Position numbers and translations under genes: made by a program | Origin: Tenacibaculum sp. 190524A02b | Lineage (GTDB): Bacteria > Bacteroidota > Bacteroidia > Flavobacteriales > Flavobacteriaceae | Assembly (NCBI RefSeq): GCF_964036645.1 | Contig: NZ_OZ038525.1 | Span: 1,163,501 to 1,227,500 of the forward strand | Direction: 5' to 3' | Length of the DNA: 64,000 nucleotides | Shown: one piece after another, positions 43,739-52,143 of the stretch | How positions within the stretch are numbered: position 1 is the first letter of the stretch | Layout: each line of letters opens with the position of its first letter | Notes under the pieces: model-generated | The model's database searches: none | What the model was told of the DNA's origin: nothing | The model's input: the letters and a program-made list of their open reading frames with translations, nothing else

Positions 43739-43891
43739 TGTCAGTTTGAGTGTTTTTTATGAAGTGATAACGGAATAAAAAATGTATCGAAAACAATTCC
43801 GAAAATGAAAACTTCTCGATATAAAATTATTTTCCATTTCATTACAAATAATTTCACTCGGAAGTGACATTTTAGTTTTAAAAGAAACTAA
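43739..43891 (+). repeat. Dispersed palindromic repeat, family A, copy 7 (longest)
   Basis: About 153 bp, from TGTCAGTTTGAGTG to CACTCGGAAGTGACATTTTAG. The internal arms are TGTATCGAAAAC and AAAACTTCTCGATA; a CATTTCATTACAAATAATTT segment precedes the right end. Terminal inverted repeats are clear. Confidence 0.85.
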
Positions 43892-43937
43892 TTATCAATA
43901 AGATATTAATAGAACTCAGATTAGAACCTATACACTT

Positions 43938-43964
43938 TTGCCCTTTTTGGCATTGATAACTTTG
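43938..43964 (+). promoter_or_regulatory. Candidate Bacteroidota promoter for the TPR gene
   Basis: TTG (43938-43940), a 16-bp spacer and TAACTTTG (43957-43964) match the -33/-7 pattern of the primary sigma factor in Bacteroidota, with a slightly short spacer. The start codon lies 73 bp downstream. Confidence 0.5.
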
Positions 43965-44037
43965 GCATGGTATACTTTTTTAAAAAGGTGCTTCTATTGA
44001 GTTTATTTTTAGCATAAATAACCTTAAAAAAGTAATT

Positions 44038-44913
44038 ATGTTAAAATGTTTAAGTATTCTTTTAATGATAGTAATTCACTTAGTAGCTTTAACTTGTCAA
44101 GCTCAAAAATCAGAACGTGCCTTAGAAGATGAATTTGTAAAAAAGTATGCACCAGTAAATTTAAAAACACATGGTTTTACCTTAGCTGTAGACTCTAAAG
44201 TAGCGGAAGTGCATCAACTTTTTAATGATGTATCTGCCAACTTTTATTTTTATGGAGATAAAAAAGAGTTTGAAAAAAAAGTTGAAAAAATTATTGAATT
44301 AGATCCTAATTATCCAAGTGGTATTTTAATGAGTGGATTTTATGTACAAGATCCAGAGGAATATAAAAAACTGGTTACTAAAGCCTATAATTTATCTAAA
44401 AAAACTACATTAAAATCTGAAAGAGACATTATGCAGGCCGAATATGCTCTTTTGGTAGAGGAAGATTACCCTAAGGCTCAAAAGTACTTTAAAAAAGTAG
44501 TAGATATGTATCCTGATAGCGCTGCGGCTATTTGGTCTTTAGGAATGGCGTATTATTATAATAATGAATATGACAAAGCATTGGCTTGTTATAAAAAGAG
44601 TACCGAATTAATTCCTAATTTACCTAAAGGATACGAGTTTATGTCTGTTATGTTTTATCAAAAAAAGCAATATAAAAAAGCCTTAGAATACTTAGAATTA
44701 GCCAAAAAACACGGCGCTAAAACCCAAAACGATATCTATTTTGCAGAGTACGAGCATATTGTTTATTACAAAAATGGGCTCTATGAAAAAACAATGAAAT
44801 CTATTAAAAAAGCATATACTTTTGGTAAGTATTTTAAGAATAGTGCAAGCTTAAAGAAAACGTATCAAGTTGCTAAAACTAAATTAGATTCAATTCAAGG
44901 AGTAAAGTTATAA
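44038..44913 (+). CDS. Secreted TPR-repeat protein
   Basis: 291 residues with a signal peptide (LSILLMIVIHLVALTCQAQ); the Cys at position 20 may be a lipidation site, though the following residues (QAQ) also suit signal peptidase I. About five TPR repeats follow: EKKVEKIIELDPNYPSGILM, YPKAQKYFKKVVDMYPDSAA, YDKALACYKKSTELIPNLPK, YKKALEYLELAKKHG, YEKTMKSIKKAYTFG. TPRs mediate protein binding. No catalytic motif is present. It stands alone, with its own promoter and terminator. Confidence 0.85.
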   Translation: MLKCLSILLMIVIHLVALTCQAQKSERALEDEFVKKYAPVNLKTHGFTLAVDSKVAEVHQLFNDVSANFYFYGDKKEFEKKVEKIIELDPNYPSGILMSGFYVQDPEEYKKLVTKAYNLSKKTTLKSERDIMQAEYALLVEEDYPKAQKYFKKVVDMYPDSAAAIWSLGMAYYYNNEYDKALACYKKSTELIPNLPKGYEFMSVMFYQKKQYKKALEYLELAKKHGAKTQNDIYFAEYEHIVYYKNGLYEKTMKSIKKAYTFGKYFKNSASLKKTYQVAKTKLDSIQGVKL

Positions 44914-44920
44914 ATTTAAA

Positions 44921-44958
44921 AACCAATACCCTCTTTAGCTTTGAGAGTATTGGTTTTT
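44921..44958 (+). terminator. Rho-independent-type terminator
   Basis: A 9-bp perfect stem AACCAATAC/GTATTGGTT, with an inner CTC/GAG pairing, followed by TTT. It is just after the TPR gene stop codon. Confidence 0.8.
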
Positions 44959-45038
44959 ATATACACAAGGGAGCTGGAAAACGAACTACCTCGATGAAAG
45001 TTATTGGAGAATTAACCCCTTCGCTATCAATCTAACGA

Positions 45039-46352
45039 TTAAATAACTGAAACTCTTACTTTTTTCTTTTTTAGTCGAGAATTGTTTAATTTTTTTGCTA
45101 ATTCATCTGCAATACTTAATGGAACAGATACAAATGCACAATCTTGTTTTAATTCTATAACTCCTAATTGATCTTTAGTTAGGTTTCCTTCTTTAAAAAA
45201 AAGTCCAGCAATATCTCCTTTTGATATTTTATCTTTTCTTCCTCCAGAAATGAATAAAGTAGTCCAAAATTGAGGTTTCCATACCGCTTTTTTAGTAATA
45301 TCTATTGCTTTTGTTTTCTTTATAAATTCCGGTAACAATTCCTTTTCCCATTTTAATACATAAGCAGCTCCTTTAGCATTCACCCTTGCGGTACGTCCAT
45401 TTCTATGCGTAAACTCTTCTATTGCTCTTGGAAGCTCATAATGAATAATAAATTTCATTTCAGGAATGTCAATTCCTCTTGCTGCCAAATCTGTAGCAAT
45501 TAATAATTGAGAGGTTCCGTTTCTAAATTTAATTAAAGAACGCTCACGATCTCTTTGCTCCATACCGCCAGAAAAACAAGTATGACTAATTTTATTTTTT
45601 TTCAAAGCGTTACTAACTTCTGTAATACTATCTTTTACATTACAAAAAACAATACCAGGTTGATTTCCAATATGCAATAGCAAATCAACTAAAGTTTTTA
45701 TTTTATTTTTTGAAGATGAAATTACCGTCTTTATTTCTAGTTTTGAAGCAGTTTTATTCTTTAAATAATTAATGATGGTAGGGTTATCTAAACGCACAAA
45801 ATCAGGAACTTCAACTCCTTGAGTAGCAGAAGTCAAAATACGTTTATTTATACTAGGGATTTGATTTATAATTCCTCTCATTTCGTACTCAAACCCAACT
45901 TCTAAAGACTTGTCAAATTCATCTAAAACAATAGTTTTTATATAATTTTTAGAAAAACGATCATTATTAAAGTGATCTGAAATTCTTCCAGGTGTTCCTA
46001 TTAAAATAGCAGGCGGATGTTTTAACTCAATTTTATCTTTAGCCATTGCCCTACCTCCGTAAACCGCATTTACTTTAAACCCAGATCCCATATTTCTAAC
46101 CACTTGTTCTATTTGGATGGCTAATTCACGAGAAGGGACTAAAATTAAAGCTTGTACTTCTGAACAATTCGGATCTAATTTTTTGATTAGCGGCAGTAAA
46201 AATGCCAATGTTTTTCCTGTTCCTGTTGGAGAAAGTAAAATAACATTGGTTGTTTTTTCAATAACAGCTACGGCTTCTTTTTGCATTGAATTTAACTCAT
46301 GGATATTCAGTTTTGTTAAAATCTCTTGTTGATCTTTAATACTATTTGCCAT
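45039..46352 (-). CDS. DEAD-box-like RNA helicase with a DEFD motif II
   Basis: 437 residues. Helicase motifs in order: Q-like region (LNSMQKEAV), motif I SPTGTGKT, Ia PSRELA, Ib GTPGR, II VLDEFDK (DEFD in place of DEAD), III TSATQ, V ATDLAARGIDIPE and VI HRNGRTAR. A C-terminal domain of about 75 residues (ISKGDIAGLFFKEGNL… QDCAFVSVPLSIADELAKKLNN) resembles the RNA-binding DbpA/RsmF-type domain. It probably unwinds structured RNA, for example in ribosome assembly. It starts two bases after the upstream helicase stop codon. Confidence 0.88.
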   Translation of the reverse strand: MANSIKDQQEILTKLNIHELNSMQKEAVAVIEKTTNVILLSPTGTGKTLAFLLPLIKKLDPNCSEVQALILVPSRELAIQIEQVVRNMGSGFKVNAVYGGRAMAKDKIELKHPPAILIGTPGRISDHFNNDRFSKNYIKTIVLDEFDKSLEVGFEYEMRGIINQIPSINKRILTSATQGVEVPDFVRLDNPTIINYLKNKTASKLEIKTVISSSKNKIKTLVDLLLHIGNQPGIVFCNVKDSITEVSNALKKNKISHTCFSGGMEQRDRERSLIKFRNGTSQLLIATDLAARGIDIPEMKFIIHYELPRAIEEFTHRNGRTARVNAKGAAYVLKWEKELLPEFIKKTKAIDITKKAVWKPQFWTTLFISGGRKDKISKGDIAGLFFKEGNLTKDQLGVIELKQDCAFVSVPLSIADELAKKLNNSRLKKKKVRVSVI

Positions 46353-46354
46353 GA

Positions 46355-47692
46355 TTATTTCTTGTTTTTTTGAGCACCTTTTTTAAGTTTATCATTCGTT
46401 CCCTGTTGTGCTAAGTGATGTGCTAAAACTTTCTCAATTAATTCCTCTTTTGTTAAATGATGAAATACCGTTTTTATTTTATATTTAAATTCTTCTGAAA
46501 CCGTTCTATTAGGTTTGGTTTTAAATATTTTTTTTGCCCATAATAATGTATTATTTTCTTCTATACTTTTTGCATCTGCTTTCTTAAACTGACGGAAAGT
46601 AATACCTAACACTTCTTCTAAATCAGGAATATCCTCTACTTCTTCTTGCTGAATAATACTTAAAGAAAGCCCTTTAGCTCCTGCCCTAGCTGTTCTTCCA
46701 CTTCTATGCGCATAGGCGTCATAAGTATCAGGTAAATGATAGTTTACAACATAAGCCACTTCTTTTACATCAATACCACGAGCTGCCAAATCAGTAGCTA
46801 CTAAAATATCAATATGTCCGGCTCTGAACTGTTCCATTATTCGATCACGAATTCCTTGTGTTAAGCTACCATGAATGGCTCCTGAAGAAAATTTATTAAT
46901 GGCTAAATTCTTAGCTAGTTTGTTAACTGCTGCTTTGGTTTTACAAAAAATAATACCTCTTTCTCTTTCTCTTGATGCTAAAAAATGTAAGAGTACTTCT
47001 AACTTTTCTATGGGTTCTACAACTACATATTGATGTTTTATTCCTTGATGTCCAACCGTTTTCATATCGGCTTCAATTTGAACAACCTCTTTAGCCATAT
47101 AATTATTTACCAATTGCCTTATAGCACCAGACAAAGTAGCGGTAAATAATAACGTTCTTCTTTTCTTAGGAATTTCTTTAATAATACTATCGAGTCCTTC
47201 TTTTAAAGCACTTACCATTTCATCTGCTTCATCTAAGATAAAATATGATATGTTTTTAATATTAATAGCTTCACGCTTTACTAAGTCTGCCAAACGCCCT
47301 GGAGTTGCAACCACAATATGAGTTTCATTTTTTAAACGTTCAATTTGCGGTTTTATAGATATTCCTCCACAAACGGATGCTATAGATATTGAAGGTATAT
47401 GCGTAGCAAAAGATGTTAAGTTTACACTAATTTGCTGCCCTAATTCTCTTGTTGGTGCTAAAATAACAGCCTGAATATTTGGGTTACTTGTATCTATTAA
47501 CTGTAATAAAGGCAATCCAAAAGCTGCAGTTTTACCCGTACCTGTTTTAGCTAAAGCTACTACATCTTGATTTTGAGTTAGGATAATGGGAATTGTTTTT
47601 TCTTGAATATCTGTGGGTACAGAAATTTGTAAATGGGTTAAACTTTGTTGAAGTTCAGTATTAATTCCTAAATCGGAAAAACTTTTTGACAT
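46355..47692 (-). CDS. DEAD-box RNA helicase
   Basis: 445 residues with the complete motif set: Q motif (FSDLGI…TDIQEKTIP), I AKTGTGKT, Ia PTRELG, Ib TPGRLAD, II LDEADEM, III FTATLS, V ATDLAARGIDVKE, VI HRSGRTARAG. The C-terminus is basic (GTNDKLKKGAQKNKK). DEAD-box proteins remodel RNA in ribosome biogenesis, decay and cold response. It is the first of two adjacent helicase genes in one operon. Confidence 0.92.
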   Translation of the reverse strand: MSKSFSDLGINTELQQSLTHLQISVPTDIQEKTIPIILTQNQDVVALAKTGTGKTAAFGLPLLQLIDTSNPNIQAVILAPTRELGQQISVNLTSFATHIPSISIASVCGGISIKPQIERLKNETHIVVATPGRLADLVKREAINIKNISYFILDEADEMVSALKEGLDSIIKEIPKKRRTLLFTATLSGAIRQLVNNYMAKEVVQIEADMKTVGHQGIKHQYVVVEPIEKLEVLLHFLASRERERGIIFCKTKAAVNKLAKNLAINKFSSGAIHGSLTQGIRDRIMEQFRAGHIDILVATDLAARGIDVKEVAYVVNYHLPDTYDAYAHRSGRTARAGAKGLSLSIIQQEEVEDIPDLEEVLGITFRQFKKADAKSIEENNTLLWAKKIFKTKPNRTVSEEFKYKIKTVFHHLTKEELIEKVLAHHLAQQGTNDKLKKGAQKNKK

Positions 47693-47786
47693 GAAAGTAT
47701 TTTTTGCAAAGGTAAGTAGTATTAGACTAGTTTTACTAGTTTATGAAGGAATAATACGATTTCTCTCCTATTAGTTTTTTTAAATC

Positions 47787-48809
47787 TTACAGGGTTGTTT
47801 TAACCCCAACAACAATCCTTTCAATAATCTGTTTAGCAGTGGTTAAAGTAGATAAATCTGGGTTAATAGCTCCATTTTGTCCCGAATGATGTCCATGGCC
47901 AATAAGCTCCATTAAGTAGTAGTTTTTTTCATCATTTAAGTCAATTAATGTATTAAAAATTATAGAAGGTTGCCCTAATTGCCCTGTACCATTATGAAAG
48001 GTTTCATCATTTGGAAAATCATATTCCGAATAATATTCATTATCATCAAAAGCAACGTTAACTTCAATCTTTAATTTAAATTTTGATATTTTACTAATAG
48101 AAGATAATAATTGAAAATTATCTACAATTGTAGCTCCTGTTATTGCATCTGGTAATGGGTTATTACTTGGCGGAACGTAAAGCCCATCAGCATATTCTAT
48201 ATTTCTTTTGTGAGACCAAACGGGTAAAGCGTTTACACGTCTATAATCTCCTGAAGCATTTTTATTTTCATCAAACGACTTATAATTATCTTTACTTCTT
48301 CCTCCAAAAAATAAACCTCTTGCTGTGGCTTTAGATACAAAAAGTGTTTCCACATAATTACCTTGCTCATCTTCTACCCAAATAGCCATTTGAGGATGCC
48401 AATAATGTTCTGAACGTAATACATCAATTGTTAATTGAATATCATTAGATGTATTCATTTGAACAACTTCATAAGTAGTTAGATTTAAATCCTTTTCAAT
48501 AGCTGCTTTTTGTTTAGCACCAAAATCCATTAAAGTTGAAAAAGGTGTTGTTTGAAAAAAAGCTCCTAAAAAAAATAATATACCAATAAACACTATAATC
48601 GTTACTAATTTTCCTTTTACATATACCTTTAACGATCTGAAATTATTTTTTAAATGAAATAATACTCCTAATGAAAATAAAATTCCGAATACAGTATGTA
48701 TGGTAGCTGTAGCTCTTGAATATTCTAAAAAATATGATAAAACTCCTGTTATTAATAAAACAATAAAACTAATACCTATTGATAGGCTAATTATTTTTCT
48801 GAAAGTCAT
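47787..48809 (-). CDS. Membrane protein with N-terminal cytochrome-b-like helices and a DUF2271-like domain
   Basis: I start at the ATG at 48809 (340 residues); the longer frame adds 12 residues of doubtful value. Three helices (SLSIGISFIVLLITGVLSYFL; TIHTVFGILFSLGVLF with His; VTIIVFIGILFFLGAFF) resemble DUF4405-type membrane modules with possible haem-ligand His residues (ATIHTVFG, LFHLKNNF). The outer part contains DVLRSEHYWHPQMAIWVEDEQGNYVETLFVSKATARG, typical of DUF2271, and later GATIVDNFQL and GHGHHSGQNG. Its role, perhaps in periplasmic redox chemistry, is not established. It stands alone upstream of the helicases. Confidence 0.7.
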   Translation of the reverse strand: MTFRKIISLSIGISFIVLLITGVLSYFLEYSRATATIHTVFGILFSLGVLFHLKNNFRSLKVYVKGKLVTIIVFIGILFFLGAFFQTTPFSTLMDFGAKQKAAIEKDLNLTTYEVVQMNTSNDIQLTIDVLRSEHYWHPQMAIWVEDEQGNYVETLFVSKATARGLFFGGRSKDNYKSFDENKNASGDYRRVNALPVWSHKRNIEYADGLYVPPSNNPLPDAITGATIVDNFQLLSSISKISKFKLKIEVNVAFDDNEYYSEYDFPNDETFHNGTGQLGQPSIIFNTLIDLNDEKNYYLMELIGHGHHSGQNGAINPDLSTLTTAKQIIERIVVGVKTTL

Positions 48810-48900
48810 ATAGAAATAATAAGTTAGTGGTACTTGAAAAAACAAACGCAGCTAAAGCTTTAAAAGTCAACTCTAACTACGTTTAAACATAAGGGAATTA

Positions 48901-49428
48901 TTATAAGATTTTTTTTAGTCTATCTATTCTACTTTGTAAATAGGTAATCTGCTTTGCTTTATTTTTGGGCATTGTAAAAGCTAAAGGTTTAAATTTTGTT
49001 TTGTTAGAGAATTCCTTTTCCATTAATTTGATTTCTTTTACAATTATTTGTAAGCTTTGATCATCTGTTTCTCCCACTATACCATGAATATCATAAGAAC
49101 GAGCATTAAATTTTGTAGTTTTAGATTTTTCCATTTTTGCTTTAAGAGCAATGAGATTAGTTCTCAAATTAGAAATGACTTTAGCTTCTCCAAATTTAGT
49201 TTTTGCTCCACGACAACTAGATGGTGAACAACCAGAAGTAGATTCAATAGCTTTAGCTGAAGTATTACAAGAAGATGTTTTTTCTCCATTTTTATTCTTT
49301 GTAGCACAAGCTATTTTATTATTCTTTTCTCCACTACAACATGATGATTGCGCATTAATATTTTTACTAAATAACATAATGATAGCCGTTACTACTGTTA
49401 CTGCTAATGTTTTTAATTTAAGTTTCAT
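48901..49428 (-). CDS. Secreted Cys-rich protein of unknown function
   Basis: 175 residues. Signal peptide (LAVTVVTAIIMLFSKNINAQ) followed by a Cys-rich segment with SSCCSG, IACAT, SSCNT and SGCSPSSC within about 50 residues, then a Lys-rich helical domain with no Cys (LRTNLIALKAKMEK… KEIKLMEKEF). The CC motif resembles those in the small CCG peptide and the flavoprotein tail nearby. A site like the putative ECF promoter lies 43 bp upstream. I infer thiol-based metal or metalloid binding outside the cytoplasm; no family is recognised. Confidence 0.75.
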   Translation of the reverse strand: MKLKLKTLAVTVVTAIIMLFSKNINAQSSCCSGEKNNKIACATKNKNGEKTSSCNTSAKAIESTSGCSPSSCRGAKTKFGEAKVISNLRTNLIALKAKMEKSKTTKFNARSYDIHGIVGETDDQSLQIIVKEIKLMEKEFSNKTKFKPLAFTMPKNKAKQITYLQSRIDRLKKIL

Positions 49429-49470
49429 TTTATTAGGATTTATGAATTAAACATTTACTTCTAATTCAGA

Positions 49471-49496
49471 AGACGAAGACTTAAAAAAAATGATGC
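49471..49496 (-). promoter_or_regulatory. Putative ECF promoter, site 1 (11-nt spacer)
   Basis: On the minus strand: GCATCATTT, an 11-nt spacer and TCGTCT. It lies upstream of the Cys-rich secreted protein gene. The spacer is one base longer than in the other sites. Confidence 0.55.
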
Positions 49497-49508
49497 ATAA
49501 AATTTTAA

Positions 49509-50558
49509 TTATTTTTTATTTAAAAGTTCAGTAATTTCTTTAACTGTGTGTCTTGCTGTTTTTCCAACACCATATATAGTTGCTGAGGCAAAACCTGTCC
49601 AACTACCATAGCCTACTAACCAAAGATTCTGTTCTTTTATAGAACGTGTATATTCCGTTTTAACACGATTATTTTCAATAATATTTAAAGGTTTCAAGTG
49701 AATCATATTTGCTTTAAACCCTGTACACCAAATTACAATATCAAATTCTTCTTTTGTACCATCCTTCCATATAACACCATGTTTATAAAAAGATACAAAT
49801 GGACGTTTAGTATTTAACACGTTTCTATTACGTGCTTCTTTTACACTTTCAACCATTACAATATTACTTAATGAAGCTTTGATTCCTGAAGTTGTATTTG
49901 TCGTCTTACTCAAAAACTTTTGAGTGGCAGCATTGAATAAGTACCTTCCATCAATATCATCTGGTAAAAAGTAAGGTTCATGTAAAGTAACCCATTGTGT
50001 TTGCGCAACTTTAGATACTTCAGCTAAAATTTGTGCTCCAGAATTTCCACCACCAATAATAAGTACTTTTTTACCTTTAAGATTCGATGTATTTCTATAA
50101 CCTGAAGAATGTAGTTGTTCTCCTAAAAACATCTCTTGACCTGAATATACTGGAATAAAAGGTTGTTGAGCCGTCCCTGTAGCACTTACCAAAGTTTTAC
50201 TATAGAATATATTTTGTTTGGTTTCAACTTTAAATAAATTATTTTCCTTACGAACGGCAATAACTTTAGAGTTTCTTTGAATAGGAAAATTATATCTTGC
50301 TTCATATTTCTCTAAATATGAAATAAATTCATCTTTAGTTGGGTATTCGTCTTCTCTTTTTGGCATTCCCCAACCTGAAAGCGAGCTATATGTTATTGGT
50401 GAAAATAGTTTTAAACTTTCCCAAGTTTGCAACCAAGAACCACCCGCTTTTTCTTGGTCATCTAAAACAAGATAATCTAGCTTATTTCGTCTTAAAAAAT
50501 ATGCTATTGATAATCCTGCTTGACCTCCTCCAATAACGAGCGTATCATATATTTTCAT
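49509..50558 (-). CDS. Flavin-dependent monooxygenase-like protein (ArsO/CzcO type)
   Basis: 349 residues. FAD-binding GGGQAGLSIAYFLRR (residues 8-22), a GGSWLQTW segment, ATGTAQQP and a second Rossmann motif IIGGGNSGAQIL for NAD(P)H, then IVWCTGFKAN and WLVGYGSWTGFASATIYG. This is the two-dinucleotide-fold pattern of small flavin monooxygenases such as those often found in arsenic or metal resistance clusters. Its start overlaps the C-S lyase gene by 14 bases, so the two are co-translated. Substrate unknown; an oxidised sulfur or arsenic compound is inferred from context. Confidence 0.82.
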   Translation of the reverse strand: MKIYDTLVIGGGQAGLSIAYFLRRNKLDYLVLDDQEKAGGSWLQTWESLKLFSPITYSSLSGWGMPKREDEYPTKDEFISYLEKYEARYNFPIQRNSKVIAVRKENNLFKVETKQNIFYSKTLVSATGTAQQPFIPVYSGQEMFLGEQLHSSGYRNTSNLKGKKVLIIGGGNSGAQILAEVSKVAQTQWVTLHEPYFLPDDIDGRYLFNAATQKFLSKTTNTTSGIKASLSNIVMVESVKEARNRNVLNTKRPFVSFYKHGVIWKDGTKEEFDIVIWCTGFKANMIHLKPLNIIENNRVKTEYTRSIKEQNLWLVGYGSWTGFASATIYGVGKTARHTVKEITELLNKK

Positions 50559-51717
50559 GCATTGCTGTTTTTAATTGAGCAAAGGCTTCTTGTATTTTAG
50601 ATAATGGTGATGCTATATTCATACGCATAAATTGAGCGTGGTCTTTATCAAACCATGTTCCTGGTGTTAACGCTAATTTAGATTTGCTAAACACTAAATT
50701 ATTTAATGTTTCATTTGACAAATTCAACTTGCTAAAGTCTAACCATACTTGATACGTACCTTCAGGAACAAACACTTTTATTTGTGGCAATTCTTTTTGT
50801 ACAAAATTTTGAATCCAATCTACACTTTTTTCCAAATATGAAACCAACTCATCTACCCATTTTTCACCTTTTGTATAAGCAGCAATCGTTGCTAAAGCTG
50901 ATAATGTATTACCGTGGTCAAGGTACATTGAGCCTATGGTTGCTTTTACTTTTGAGAATACATTCTCATTTGGAATATAAAGATATCCATTAGAAATACT
51001 TTGCATTCCAAACGTTTTAGCAGGTGAACCTATAATAGCTATGTGTTTATTGCTAAATGACGAAATACTATTGAATGTAGCTTTAGAATAGATAATATCG
51101 GAATGTATTTCGTCACTAACAATAGTTACATTGTAAGTATCTGCCAACTCGGTTAGTTTTTGTAACTCTTGCTTATTCCATACACGACCAACTGGATTGT
51201 GTGGATTACAAAGTAGTAGAATTTTCACATTTCCTGTTTGAAGTTTTTGTTCTAAATCTTCAAAATCCATTTTATAGTTTCCGTCAACAATTTTTAACGG
51301 GTTTGGTACTGCTTTTCTATTTGCTGTTTTAATAAGCTTGTAAAACTGATGGTAAACAGGCGTTTGTACTATAACTCCATCGCCTTCATTAGTTAGTTCT
51401 CTAATTAGTAATGCTATACCAGTGAGTACACCAGGAACTTGAACAAAATATTTACTATTTAGTTTTAATTGATGTCTTTTTAAATTCCAATCTGTAATTG
51501 CCTGAAATACTTTATTGGTATTAAATTCGTAAGCATAAATACCTCTATCTATCAAACGTTGCAATTCTTTAGTAATGGGCTCTGCAACCTTAAAATCCAT
51601 ATCAGCAATCCAGAACGGCGTAACATCTGTAGAACCAAATATTGATTTTAAATAATTTGGATTACTCTTTGCAAATTGATGTTCGTAATCATTGTGTAAT
51701 GTATCAAATAGACTCAT
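50545..51717 (-). CDS. patB: PLP-dependent C-S beta-lyase (MalY/PatB type)
   Basis: 390 residues, full length. Class I aminotransferase fold with the MalY/PatB hallmarks: PFWIADMDF, IYAYEF, CNPHNPVGRVW, SDEIHSDIIY and the PLP Lys in GSPAKTFGM. These enzymes cleave cystathionine, cysteine or cysteine conjugates to release a thiol or sulfide, pyruvate and ammonia. Within the thiol-rich locus this could supply sulfide or free thiols. It overlaps the monooxygenase gene. A degenerate version of the shared promoter motif lies 16 bp upstream. Confidence 0.87.
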   Translation of the reverse strand: MSLFDTLHNDYEHQFAKSNPNYLKSIFGSTDVTPFWIADMDFKVAEPITKELQRLIDRGIYAYEFNTNKVFQAITDWNLKRHQLKLNSKYFVQVPGVLTGIALLIRELTNEGDGVIVQTPVYHQFYKLIKTANRKAVPNPLKIVDGNYKMDFEDLEQKLQTGNVKILLLCNPHNPVGRVWNKQELQKLTELADTYNVTIVSDEIHSDIIYSKATFNSISSFSNKHIAIIGSPAKTFGMQSISNGYLYIPNENVFSKVKATIGSMYLDHGNTLSALATIAAYTKGEKWVDELVSYLEKSVDWIQNFVQKELPQIKVFVPEGTYQVWLDFSKLNLSNETLNNLVFSKSKLALTPGTWFDKDHAQFMRMNIASPLSKIQEAFAQLKTAMHENI

Positions 51718-51732
51718 AATTAAAAGTTTTTT

Positions 51733-51757
51733 AGATGTTATTCGTTATTAATGATGT
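51733..51757 (-). promoter_or_regulatory. Putative ECF promoter, site 2 (degenerate)
   Basis: On the minus strand: ACATCATTA-N10-ACATCT, matching the consensus at 11 of 15 positions and with the exact spacer. It precedes the C-S lyase gene very closely. Confidence 0.4.
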
Positions 51758-51780
51758 GAAAGCTGTAAAAAATATTGTAT

Positions 51781-52092
51781 TCAAAATATCAATTCAGCTA
51801 CATTTTGCCAAGAGCCACCATTTATAATATCTAAACCTTCTCTTTTTAGATAATCCGTTACTTGACCACTTCGCATACCACTTATACAAACTGCTATTAT
51901 GGGCTTATTCAACTCTTTTAAATAGTTGAGCTTACTTTTAATATTTCGAAACTCTATATGCTTAAAGCTATCTATATGAGCTAAATCCCACTCTTGTTGA
52001 GATCGAACGTCAATTACAATGGCATTATTATTTAAATAGGATTGTATGATATCTCTTTGGTATCTACTATTATATGATTTTGAAGCTTTCAT
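51781..52092 (-). CDS. Single-domain rhodanese-like protein
   Basis: 103 residues, cytosolic. Features: VIDVRSQQEWDLAHI (CH2A motif), and the active-site loop with Cys69 in AVCISGMRSGQVTDYL. Rhodaneses carry a persulfide on this Cys and transfer sulfur to thiols or cyanide. In a thiol-related regulon it may handle sulfane sulfur formed by the C-S lyase. It has its own putative ECF promoter 21 bp upstream, between it and the sigma factor gene. Confidence 0.88.
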   Translation of the reverse strand: MKASKSYNSRYQRDIIQSYLNNNAIVIDVRSQQEWDLAHIDSFKHIEFRNIKSKLNYLKELNKPIIAVCISGMRSGQVTDYLKREGLDIINGGSWQNVAELIF

Positions 52093-52112
52093 CTTTTATA
52101 TTTTTTTATTAA

Positions 52113-52137
52113 AGACGAAAGCTTTTAAAAATGATGC
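52113..52137 (-). promoter_or_regulatory. Putative ECF promoter, site 3
   Basis: On the minus strand: GCATCATTT-N10-TCGTCT. It lies in the 51-bp gap between the sigma factor and rhodanese genes, upstream of the latter. Confidence 0.65.
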
Positions 52138-52143
52138 AATTAA

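Larger units (their letters stand above)
43402..44037. other. 636 bp intergenic region with a hairpin, two repeats and a promoter
   Basis: It contains a terminator-like dyad soon after the regulator gene, two family A repeats in tandem, and a promoter-like TTG-N16-TAACTTTG before the TPR gene. No gene seen. Confidence 0.65.
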
